The notes under the pieces were generated by a model that searched no databases, was not told the DNA's origin, and saw only the letters and a list, made by a program, of their open reading frames with translations. From Sulfuriferula sp. (GTDB taxonomy: Bacteria; Pseudomonadota; Gammaproteobacteria; Burkholderiales; Sulfuriferulaceae): DNA of 6,277 bases. Where the stretch lies: assembly GCA_027311185.1 (NCBI GenBank), contig DAICZK010000087.1:1-6277 (forward strand). The letters run 5' to 3'. Below are positions 1 through 5,397 of this stretch, in pieces. The translations under genes were made by a program, and so were the position numbers. Numbering within the stretch: position 1 is the first letter of the stretch; every line of letters starts with the position of its first letter.

Positions 1-2
1 GC

Positions 3-131
3 ATCAAGGACTTTGCCAACTGGCCAACCATCCCGCAGCTATACATCAACGGCGAATTCGTCGGTGGATCGGATATCATGAAAGAGCTGTTCGAGAACGG
101 CGAGCTCAAATCGCTGATCGCAGCGGCTTGA
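3..131 (+). CDS. grxD: Monothiol glutaredoxin, Grx4/GrxD type (C-terminal fragment)
   Basis: Only the last 42 codons are in the window; the gene begins upstream and stops at TGA 129-131. The visible protein contains [16 protein letters not shown] followed by [13 protein letters not shown]. This is the cis-proline (TIPQ) and glycine-pair (VGGSD) glutathione-binding half of the monothiol glutaredoxin fold. Members of this family bind a [2Fe-2S] cluster with glutathione and take part in iron-sulfur cluster delivery in the cytoplasm. The diagnostic CGFS active site would lie just upstream and cannot be seen, so the monothiol assignment rests on the C-terminal half. That half is very characteristic of the Grx4 family. 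A GC-rich hairpin begins 9 bases after the stop, which suggests that the transcript ends here and that the lipoprotein downstream is a separate unit. Confidence 0.92.
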   Translation: MKDFANWPTIPQLYINGEFVGGSDIMKELFENGELKSLIAAA

Positions 132-139
132 CATCCCTC

Positions 140-166
140 GGGCGGCTTTCTTGCCGCCCTGTCTGT
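140..166 (+). terminator. Probable terminator after the glutaredoxin gene
   Basis: GGGCGGC (140-146) and GCCGCCC (153-159) form a perfect 7-bp GC-only stem around the 6-base loop TTTCTT. The hairpin starts 9 bases after the glutaredoxin stop. The downstream tail (TGTCTGT) is only partly T-rich, so this is a plausible but not textbook Rho-independent terminator. Confidence 0.6.
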
Positions 167-410
167 CCGGTGCCGCGAGGCGTAAGACAGAATACCCCCG
201 CGAAGCTATCAATATTGACATTCCCTAATGTTGAATATAGCATTGATATGGGCTGGCGATGAAGTGGTTGTTGGCTTGGCTCCACGAACTCGGTAGCGAG
301 AGAGTACAGCAGGCGCAAAAAACGGCTGCTATGCCCATAATCTCAAGAAACTGGTACTATGTCACAGTCATAGGGCGGGAGGCACATGCCCGTTCAGGCT
401 GAATCGCTAC
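167..410. other. Intergenic stretch without a convincing gene
   Basis: Together with its flanks, this fills the 347 bases between the glutaredoxin stop and the lipoprotein start. Short open frames on the minus strand across it (about 60-70 codons) have no recognisable protein character and no convincing ribosome-binding site, so I do not call a gene. The only structure noted is an AT-rich dyad at 207-248, listed separately. An unrecognised small RNA or a long 5' leader of the lipoprotein mRNA is possible, but nothing here demonstrates one. Confidence 0.6.
207..248. repeat. AT-rich imperfect inverted repeat
   Basis: TATTGACATT (213-222) can pair with AATGTTGAATA (227-237) around the loop CCCT, with one G-T wobble and one bulged base. 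Outside this, TATCAAT (207-213) is the exact inverse of ATTGATA (242-248). The two pairings share base 213 and could be alternatives. It lies 230 bases upstream of the lipoprotein start, in DNA more AT-rich than its surroundings. It could be an operator-like site or a weak RNA hairpin; neither is established. Confidence 0.35.
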
Positions 411-471
411 ATTTTACTTTCAGTGCGTGACATTTATGTTTATTATATAACTTTTTTATATACTTCCGGAG
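411..471 (+). promoter_or_regulatory. AT-rich promoter region and ribosome-binding site of the lipoprotein gene
   Basis: The 50 bases before the lipoprotein are strikingly AT-rich, as is typical of highly expressed Lpp/OprI genes. Candidate -10 hexamers are TATTAT (441-446), TATAAC (446-451) and TATATA (457-462). GTGACA (427-432) matches a -35 box at 5 of 6 positions, but its spacing to the best -10 candidates is 13 or 24 bases, so the exact promoter cannot be fixed. The Shine-Dalgarno sequence GGAG (468-471) lies 7 bases before the ATG at 479, which decides that start. Confidence 0.5.
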
Positions 472-478
472 TAAATAC

Positions 479-817
479 ATGATTAAGATATCTTCATACA
501 AAAAGTTCTCCCTGCTTGGCGCTACGGTACTTGGCGTTGCTCTGTTGGGCGGTTGCGCTACCAGCGGCGATCTGGACAAGACTCAGACCACTGCACAGCA
601 AGCGGCCGAGAAAGCCGATCAGGCCAATGCTGCCGCTGCTGCCGCGAAGACCGAAGCCGATCAGGCTGCGCAGAAGGCTGACCAGGCCAACAGCACTGCC
701 GATCAAGCAAAATCTACTGCTGACGAGGCAAAAGCCGAAGCAGACAAGGCCATGCAGGAAGTGGACAGTCTGTCAGAGAAAATTGATCGCATGTTCAAGA
801 AAACCATGCAGAAGTAA
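479..817 (+). CDS. Alanine-zipper outer-membrane lipoprotein, Lpp/OprI-like
   Basis: The protein is 112 residues. A lysine-containing n-region (residues 1-9), a hydrophobic core (10-23) and the lipobox LGGC place the lipidated cysteine at Cys26. The mature part is almost entirely Ala/Lys/Asp/Glu/Gln with alanine-rich heptads, forming a long amphipathic helix like the trimeric Lpp/OprI coiled coil. The end, RMFKKTMQK, resembles the OprI C-terminus and finishes in Lys112. In Lpp that terminal lysine is joined to meso-diaminopimelate of peptidoglycan by L,D-transpeptidases. Near-identical decads at 41-50 and 62-71 (QAAEKADQAN and QAAQKADQAN) and heptads STADQAK/STADEAK (72-85) suggest growth by duplication. 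The mature length, about 87 residues, exceeds that of E. coli Lpp (58) and P. aeruginosa OprI (about 64). A strong terminator follows. Two YkuD-family genes lie downstream, consistent with a tethering role. The family call is firm; covalent attachment to the wall is inferred. Confidence 0.9.
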   Translation: MIKISSYKKFSLLGATVLGVALLGGCATSGDLDKTQTTAQQAAEKADQANAAAAAAKTEADQAAQKADQANSTADQAKSTADEAKAEADKAMQEVDSLSEKIDRMFKKTMQK

Positions 818-833
818 ACCGACGACTCGTCTG

Positions 834-867
834 GACAAAAAAGGACGCTCAAGCTTCCTTTTTTGTC
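834..867. terminator. Strong bidirectional Rho-independent terminator
   Basis: GACAAAAAAGGA (834-845) and TCCTTTTTTGTC (856-867) are exact 12-base inverse complements around a 10-base loop. The 3' arm carries six T's on the plus strand, and the 5' arm supplies six T's on the minus strand. The hairpin can therefore end the lipoprotein mRNA, whose stop is 16 bases upstream, and also the convergent minus-strand YkuD mRNA, whose stop is at 952. Confidence 0.85.
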
Positions 868-923
868 TTACGCGCGCTGCAACGAGTCGATGGCCGTTGC
901 GGCGGGCGAGTTGGCTGATTCCA

Positions 924-938
924 TTTGAGAGACTCAAA
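924..938. repeat. Short perfect dyad near the end of the YkuD gene
   Basis: TTTGAG and CTCAAA flank the 3-base centre AGA. The dyad lies 13 bases beyond the stop of the minus-strand YkuD gene. A 6-bp stem of mixed composition without a T-tract is weak, so it may be a minor 3' mRNA hairpin or chance. Confidence 0.3.
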
Positions 939-951
939 GCAGGCGCATAAT

Positions 952-1620
952 TCAGCGGATGACGACTTTAGTGCCTATATGCACCCAGCGTGAAAGCAGG
1001 CCGATTTCGCGATTGGTGAGAGCGATGCAACCATCAGTCCAGTCCATCGACTCCTGAACCTGCGGATTGCCGCTACCTAGACCGTGTATGCCCAACTGAC
1101 CGCCGAGCGAGGTGTTCTGGGGCGGAATGCGATGCCGGCGAAGCGCGCTGATGATGGCATCGAACTCGGCGCTGGTAATGTCTCCTTTGATGTAAGCGCG
1201 AATCGCGATGCCAGAAGTAGGATAATCCAGACCGTAAAACGTATTGAAACGACTGTGGTGATTGATCCAGGCGACGTGAAAGGTACCCAGAGGCGTTGCA
1301 TCGTCGCCTTTGTGCCGGGTCATCGTAGCGCCGCCGCTGCCGAGTGCGATATTGGAAAAACGCGTGATGATATGACCATCGGACGAGAAAACCGTCAGTA
1401 CATCGTTTGCGGTGTCTACCAGTACCCAGGGCTCGCGGCTCGCGGCCTGTGCAATACTCGGCAAGGTCAGGTTGAGGAAAATGCAGGGAATACAGACTGC
1501 TAACCACAGCGTTCGTATTTGCCTGGCGGTTGCCGGGCGTGTTGGGGTAAGTTGAACGGAATCGGTTGTAGCCTTGGATCGGATGCTTGGGAAAAACATA
1601 AAAGCCTGATTAAGGTTCAT
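952..1620 (-). CDS. Secreted YkuD-domain protein, L,D-transpeptidase family (DWTDGC type)
   Basis: With the ATG at 1620 the protein has 222 residues. After a long n-region ending RQIR comes a hydrophobic segment (about 37-56), with probable signal-peptidase cleavage after the SIAQA stretch (near residue 59). The YkuD domain fills the rest: WVLVDT with the following strand, TPLG (109-112), HG at 179-180, and the nucleophile in DWTDGCIAL with Cys198. YkuD enzymes use this His and Cys to exchange the L,D bond at meso-diaminopimelate of peptidoglycan in the periplasm. The motif is T-D-G-C rather than the S-H-G-C of the neighbouring enzyme, so it belongs to a different YkuD branch. Transpeptidase, carboxypeptidase and Lpp-releasing amidase activities are all known within the wider family. 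The start is uncertain: TTG 1647 keeps the frame open, and ATG 1599 has CAGG 5 bases upstream, whereas ATG 1620 lacks a clear Shine-Dalgarno. It is divergent from the larger transpeptidase gene. Confidence 0.87.
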   Translation of the reverse strand: MNLNQAFMFFPSIRSKATTDSVQLTPTRPATARQIRTLWLAVCIPCIFLNLTLPSIAQAASREPWVLVDTANDVLTVFSSDGHIITRFSNIALGSGGATMTRHKGDDATPLGTFHVAWINHHSRFNTFYGLDYPTSGIAIRAYIKGDITSAEFDAIISALRRHRIPPQNTSLGGQLGIHGLGSGNPQVQESMDWTDGCIALTNREIGLLSRWVHIGTKVVIR

Positions 1621-1679
1621 AGAATAATTCGTTGGGCAGGCGGTCAACTGCCATTATTTATTAGGATTATATTCCGGTT
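1621..1679. promoter_or_regulatory. Short divergent spacer between the two YkuD genes
   Basis: Only 59 bases separate the chosen starts, so promoters for both directions must lie here or overlap the gene starts. On the minus strand there is an exact TATAAT (1671-1666) with no good -35 box 17 bases upstream. A second minus-strand candidate is TTGACC (1649-1644), followed 17 bases later by a poor -10 (TTCTAT). If used, that one would favour the internal ATG at 1599. For the plus strand, TTATAT (1667-1672) is the best -10-like element, without a clear -35. These are pattern matches only. Confidence 0.35.
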
Positions 1680-2792
1680 ATGAAGCAAAAACGATTTTAT
1701 CTTCCGGGCGTGGCATTGCGTTCGATTCGGAGTTTGCGGATGTTCGCGCTGTTGTGTCTGGTCTCTTCTGCGTCGAGTTGGGGCGCCGTTTTTCCGCTCC
1801 CGACCGATGGCAGCAATATCGTCGGGCAAATTCGGGTAGTGATCGCTGACCCGCGCAATACGCTGCTCGATATCGCCCGCCATTTCGATCTGGGTTACAA
1901 TGAAATCACTACTGCAAATCCCGGGGTTTCGATCTGGCTTCCCAGCCCCGGAACCCGGATTGTCGTCCCTGGCGAGTTCATCCTGCCGCCGCGTCCGTGG
2001 ACGGGTATCGTCATCAACGTCGCGCAGCGCCGACTTTACTATTTTCCTAAGTCCATCGCCAATCAACCGGCAGTGGTCGTCACGTTCCCCATCGGTATTT
2101 CGCGGCCTGACTGGTCTACGCCTCTGGGCAAGACGCGTATCATCGCCAAATTCAAAGACCCTGCCTGGATAGTGCCCAAGGATATCTGGGAGGAACATCG
2201 CAGTCAGGGGAATTCGAATTTTCCCACCTATTTTCCGCCCGGGCCGGGTAATCCGATGGGGATGTTGGCCCTGGAAACCGGATTTTCGGAAATCTTCATA
2301 CACGGCACCAATCGGCCGTGGGGCGTGGGCATGCGCGTGAGCCACGGTTGTCTGCATTTGTACCCGGAAAACGCGGCCTATTTGTTTCCCAAGGTTCCGG
2401 TGGGGACTCCAGTGAGCATCGTCAATCAGCCGTTTATGGTCGGAGAGCGCGACCACGTACTTTTTCTGAGCGCATCCGAGCCCGTCGCGATGAAGGCCGA
2501 TGTATCGAAAAATCCTCAGCATCAGGCGATGGCAGATGTACCGAAAAGCCCGCAGAATCAGGCGACGGAAGCTGTGATCGAGTACCTCGCGCGCGATGTT
2601 GGCGGCCTGCCTAAAGTCGACTGGGACCGGATAAAATATGTTGCCCAAGCACAGCGCATCATTCCGATTCCTATCAGTCCCGGCAGCCCGGTCATAGACG
2701 ACGTGATTGCGGCTATCGTGCCCGAGAAATACGATTTCGCACCCTACGGCATCGAGGCTAACGATGCCGCAGCACCTGGCGCCACGCCCTGA
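1680..2792 (+). CDS. L,D-transpeptidase, ErfK/YbiS-like, with LysM-like N-terminal region
   Basis: The protein has 370 residues. A basic n-region and a hydrophobic stretch (21-36, ending SSASSWGA) form a signal peptide. Residues about 50-102 resemble a LysM-like peptidoglycan-binding region (NTLLDIARHFDLGYNEI, then a VPGEF strand). The YkuD catalytic domain spans about 107-250: GIVINVAQRRLYYF, TPLG (147-150), HGT (208-210), and the signature RVSHGCLHLYPE with nucleophile Cys224 and His222. This matches the E. coli ErfK/YbiS/YcfS class, which crosslinks Lpp to peptidoglycan or forms 3-3 crosslinks in the periplasm. A C-terminal region of about 115 residues follows, with a tandem 12-residue repeat at 273-296 and a VDWDRIKYVAQAQ segment. 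The start at 1680 lacks a close Shine-Dalgarno. ATG 1740 has GGAG 7 bases upstream but would remove the basic n-region, so 1680 is preferred. The Lys-terminated lipoprotein nearby is a plausible substrate. Confidence 0.93.
   Translation: MKQKRFYLPGVALRSIRSLRMFALLCLVSSASSWGAVFPLPTDGSNIVGQIRVVIADPRNTLLDIARHFDLGYNEITTANPGVSIWLPSPGTRIVVPGEFILPPRPWTGIVINVAQRRLYYFPKSIANQPAVVVTFPIGISRPDWSTPLGKTRIIAKFKDPAWIVPKDIWEEHRSQGNSNFPTYFPPGPGNPMGMLALETGFSEIFIHGTNRPWGVGMRVSHGCLHLYPENAAYLFPKVPVGTPVSIVNQPFMVGERDHVLFLSASEPVAMKADVSKNPQHQAMADVPKSPQNQATEAVIEYLARDVGGLPKVDWDRIKYVAQAQRIIPIPISPGSPVIDDVIAAIVPEKYDFAPYGIEANDAAAPGATP
2496..2567 (+). repeat. Two tandem 36-bp units inside the transpeptidase gene
   Basis: Two adjacent in-frame 36-bp units (2496-2531 and 2532-2567) agree at 29 of 36 bases by eye. 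They encode ADVSKNPQHQAM and ADVPKSPQNQAT (residues 273-284 and 285-296). They lie in the hydrophilic linker after the YkuD domain. The divergence, which includes synonymous changes, suggests an older duplication. Confidence 0.8.
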
Positions 2793-2796
2793 TACG

Positions 2797-2811
2797 GGCG
2801 CGTATCGCGCC
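2797..2811. terminator. Possible shared hairpin between convergent genes
   Basis: GGCGCG (2797-2802) and CGCGCC (2806-2811) form a perfect 6-bp GC stem with a 3-base TAT loop. It occupies the 23-base gap between the stops of the transpeptidase (2792) and cphA (2816). There is no T-tract on either strand, so it may be a weak or Rho-assisted bidirectional terminator. Confidence 0.4.
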
Positions 2812-2815
2812 GGTG

Positions 2816-5386
2816 TTATGGTTGTGCCAGCCGTTGCGCGATATGCGCCAGCGCTTCCTCGACCTGATCGATCAATATCAGGCTCAGATCGCCGGGTTGC
2901 AGTGCCGAGAGGGCGAAGTCTATGGCGTTGAATTCGCCATTGATTTCGTGAATTTCCCGGGTCCTGGTGGCGTTGCTCAATCCCTCGCGCAATAGTGCTA
3001 ATACTTCGCCGTCGGCGCGTCCGCGCTGACATTGATCCTGGTAGAGGATAACATTATCGAAAGCGCCGCCTAGCAGTTCGGTTTGCCGACGCAAGTCCTC
3101 GTCGCGCCTGTCGCCGGCGCCGCTGATGACGACAAATCTGCGCCGCGCCGGCATGTCGTCGACGGCTGCGATGAGGGCGGCGATAGCGTCCGGATTATGA
3201 CCGTAGTCGGCGATGAGCGTTGCGCCGCGGTAGGAAAATATATTGAATCGGCCGGGCGCTGAATCGCTGGTATTGAAGAAAGTGGATAAACCATTGCGGA
3301 TCGTTTGCCGGTCCAGACCCAACGCCCATGCCGCGCCGATAGCGCCCATGGCGTTGTCGATCTGGAATGCGATAGTGCCGTTGTGCGTAAGCGGGATATC
3401 CGCCATGGCGATACGCTGTACGGATTTGCCTTCGCGCATAACGATGTTCCGGTCTTCGCAGTACACGGCGCGCAGACCGCGGGCATAATGCGTAGCGATT
3501 ACGGAATTATGCTTGTCGCGGGCAAAGAAAATCACGCCGCCGGGACAGCTGCTTGCCATTTTCGCCACCGGCGGATCGGCTGCATTCAGTACGGCAAAGC
3601 CGTTGACTGCGACATTTTCGACAATAACGCGTTTGACTACGGCCAGATCTTCCGTCGTATTGATGTAATTCAGGCCCAGATGATCGCCGACGCCGATGTT
3701 GGTGACGATCGCTACGCTGCAGCGGTCGAACGCCAGGCCTTCGCGCAATAATCCGCCGCGCGCTGTTTCGAGGACGGCGGCCTCGACAGCGGGATGAGAC
3801 AAGACGTTGCGGGCGCTTTTCGGGCCGCTGCAATCGCCGCTGTCGATACGGCGGTCGTCGATATAAACGCCATCGGAGTTCGTCATGCCGACGCACCAGC
3901 CTTTTTGCCGGAGTAAATGCGCGGTAAGCCTAACCGTCGTCGTCTTGCCGTTGGTTCCGGCTACCGCGACGACGGGGATGCGTGCGTTATCGCCGTTCGC
4001 AAACATCATCTCCACAATTGCTTTACCGACATCGCGAGGTTTGCCGAACGAGGGCGTCAAATGCATACGCAGACCGGGCGCGGCATTGACTTCTACAATA
4101 CCGCCGCCCTGTTTTTCCAGCGCCTGATGGATGCTGTCGCACAGTACGTCCACGCCGCAAATGTTCAGTCCTATCATCTTTGCCGCATCGACCGCGCGCG
4201 CCGCGACTTCGGGGTGCACGTCGTCGGTGACATCGGTCGCCGAGCCGCCGGTGCTGAGATTGGCGTTGTTGCGCAGCAGGACCAGAGCGCCGATCGCGGG
4301 AATGCTGTCAACATCGTAACCTTGCTTGGCGAGGGTGGCGGCGGCGACGTCGTCGAGGCAAATCTTGCTCAGCGACGTGGCATGACCATCGCTGCGGCGA
4401 CTGTCGCTGTTGATTTTTTCGACCAGAGCGCCGATGGTGTGCGTGCCGTCGCCAAACACGTGGGGCGGGTCGCGGCGCGCCGCAGCGACCAGAGCGTCAC
4501 CCACGACCAGCAAACGGAAATCGTGGCCGGTTATGTAGCGCTCGACGATGACCGAAGCGCTGACCCTCGCTGCCGCGTGATAGGCAGCAAGTATCTGTTC
4601 GCGGCTGTCGAGATTCACGGCTACGCCCTTGCCCTGGTTACCGAATTGCGGTTTCACGGCGACGGCACAGCCAATTTCGCATGCTGCCGTCCATGCGTCC
4701 TCGGCGTCGGTCACCGGGCGCCCGTTGGGCACCGGTACTCCGGCGGCATGGAGCAGGTGTTTGGTGAGGTCTTTGTCCTGGGCAATGGCTTCGGCCACGG
4801 CGCTCGTGTCATCGGTTTCCGCTGCGAGAATGCGGCGTTGCCGCGCGCCCCAGCCGAACTGCACCATACTGCCGTCGGTCAGTCTGCGGTAAGGGATGCC
4901 GCGCTGTACCGCAGCGGCAACGATGGCCCCGGTGCTAGGCCCCAGGCGCAGCTCTTCGTCAAGCAAGCGAAGTTCGGCCTCTGCGCGTGCGGCTTCGAAG
5001 GGCAGGTTGTCGGCTGCGGCGTGACACAGCGCCAGCGCATGATTCAACGCCAGCCGGCCCACGGCTTCTTCGCTGTACTCGACCACGACCTGATAGGTGC
5101 CATCTTCCTGCGTCGGCGTGGTCTGGCTGAAGGTGACGGGACAGCCGACGTGCGCTTGCAAGGTGAGCGCGGCGAGCTCCAGCGCGTGCGCCATCGGAAT
5201 ATGCGGGTTGCCGCCTATCGGTTGCAGCGCACCCAATTCGGGAAAACGCGCGCGCAGAGCCGTTTCAAATTCGGGCAGTCGGGTCAGGTCGGATTCCGAA
5301 GCGCTGCAATGCACAATCGCCTCGATCGCGCAGTGCCGACTCCACAGGTTAGGTCCGCGTAACACGCGGATGCGGGATACATCCAT
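2816..5386 (-). CDS. cphA: Cyanophycin synthetase
   Basis: The protein has 856 residues, close to the usual length of about 870-900. It makes cyanophycin, a cytoplasmic storage polymer, by ATP-dependent addition of aspartate to the backbone and arginine to the side chains. The N-terminal domain covers about 1-160 and includes VVVEYSEEAVGRLAL (100-114) and GPSTGAI (149-155). The ATP-grasp domain (about 160-460) adds aspartate: KPQFGNQGKG (245-254), NANLSTGG (374-381), and metal-binding VEVNAAPG (431-438). The Mur-ligase-like domain (about 470-856) adds arginine: P-loop GTNGKTT (477-483), ETARGG (540-545), DHLG (568-571), and DYGHNP (727-732) in the last lobe. All key motifs look intact, so it should be active. 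The start ATG 5386 has AAGGA 5 bases upstream, inside the end of cphA', with only 2 bases between the genes, so the two are probably co-transcribed and translationally coupled. No cyanophycinase gene is visible in the window. Confidence 0.96.
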   Translation of the reverse strand: MDVSRIRVLRGPNLWSRHCAIEAIVHCSASESDLTRLPEFETALRARFPELGALQPIGGNPHIPMAHALELAALTLQAHVGCPVTFSQTTPTQEDGTYQVVVEYSEEAVGRLALNHALALCHAAADNLPFEAARAEAELRLLDEELRLGPSTGAIVAAAVQRGIPYRRLTDGSMVQFGWGARQRRILAAETDDTSAVAEAIAQDKDLTKHLLHAAGVPVPNGRPVTDAEDAWTAACEIGCAVAVKPQFGNQGKGVAVNLDSREQILAAYHAAARVSASVIVERYITGHDFRLLVVGDALVAAARRDPPHVFGDGTHTIGALVEKINSDSRRSDGHATSLSKICLDDVAAATLAKQGYDVDSIPAIGALVLLRNNANLSTGGSATDVTDDVHPEVAARAVDAAKMIGLNICGVDVLCDSIHQALEKQGGGIVEVNAAPGLRMHLTPSFGKPRDVGKAIVEMMFANGDNARIPVVAVAGTNGKTTTVRLTAHLLRQKGWCVGMTNSDGVYIDDRRIDSGDCSGPKSARNVLSHPAVEAAVLETARGGLLREGLAFDRCSVAIVTNIGVGDHLGLNYINTTEDLAVVKRVIVENVAVNGFAVLNAADPPVAKMASSCPGGVIFFARDKHNSVIATHYARGLRAVYCEDRNIVMREGKSVQRIAMADIPLTHNGTIAFQIDNAMGAIGAAWALGLDRQTIRNGLSTFFNTSDSAPGRFNIFSYRGATLIADYGHNPDAIAALIAAVDDMPARRRFVVISGAGDRRDEDLRRQTELLGGAFDNVILYQDQCQRGRADGEVLALLREGLSNATRTREIHEINGEFNAIDFALSALQPGDLSLILIDQVEEALAHIAQRLAQP

Positions 5387-5397
5387 GATTATCCTTG
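5387..5397 (-). promoter_or_regulatory. Shine-Dalgarno of cphA embedded in the end of cphA'
   Basis: On the minus strand AAGGA (5396-5392) lies within the last two sense codons (CAA GGA) and the TAA stop of cphA'. It is 5 bases before the cphA ATG. This arrangement favours re-initiation by ribosomes finishing cphA' and confirms the cphA start. Confidence 0.75.

Noticed and set aside
106..318. A 70-codon minus-strand open frame in the spacer after the glutaredoxin gene
   Set aside because: It runs into the glutaredoxin coding end and terminator, lacks a good ribosome-binding site and has no recognisable protein features.
376..393. GGC/GCC inverted bases around CGGGAGGCACATGCCCG in the leader
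   Set aside because: The stem is 4-5 bp with a 2-base loop and an unpaired base. It is too weak to call a hairpin or riboswitch.
599..733. Repeats in the lipoprotein as a CRISPR-like or satellite array
   Set aside because: The repeats are in-frame coding heptads of an alanine-zipper helix with no unique spacers.
516..950. A 144-codon plus-strand open frame overlapping the lipoprotein
   Set aside because: It is an out-of-frame reading of the repetitive alanine-rich gene, giving Pro/Arg-rich sequence, and it runs through the terminator.
1644..3032. A 462-codon minus-strand open frame opposite the SHGC transpeptidase
   Set aside because: It overlaps a clear YkuD gene on the other strand and the end of cphA. 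It is Arg/His-rich with no domain, so it is a shadow frame.
3917..5362. A 481-codon plus-strand open frame antisense to cphA
   Set aside because: It is fully antisense to the well-supported cphA and has no recognisable domain. Its composition is what high-GC third positions of the opposite strand produce.
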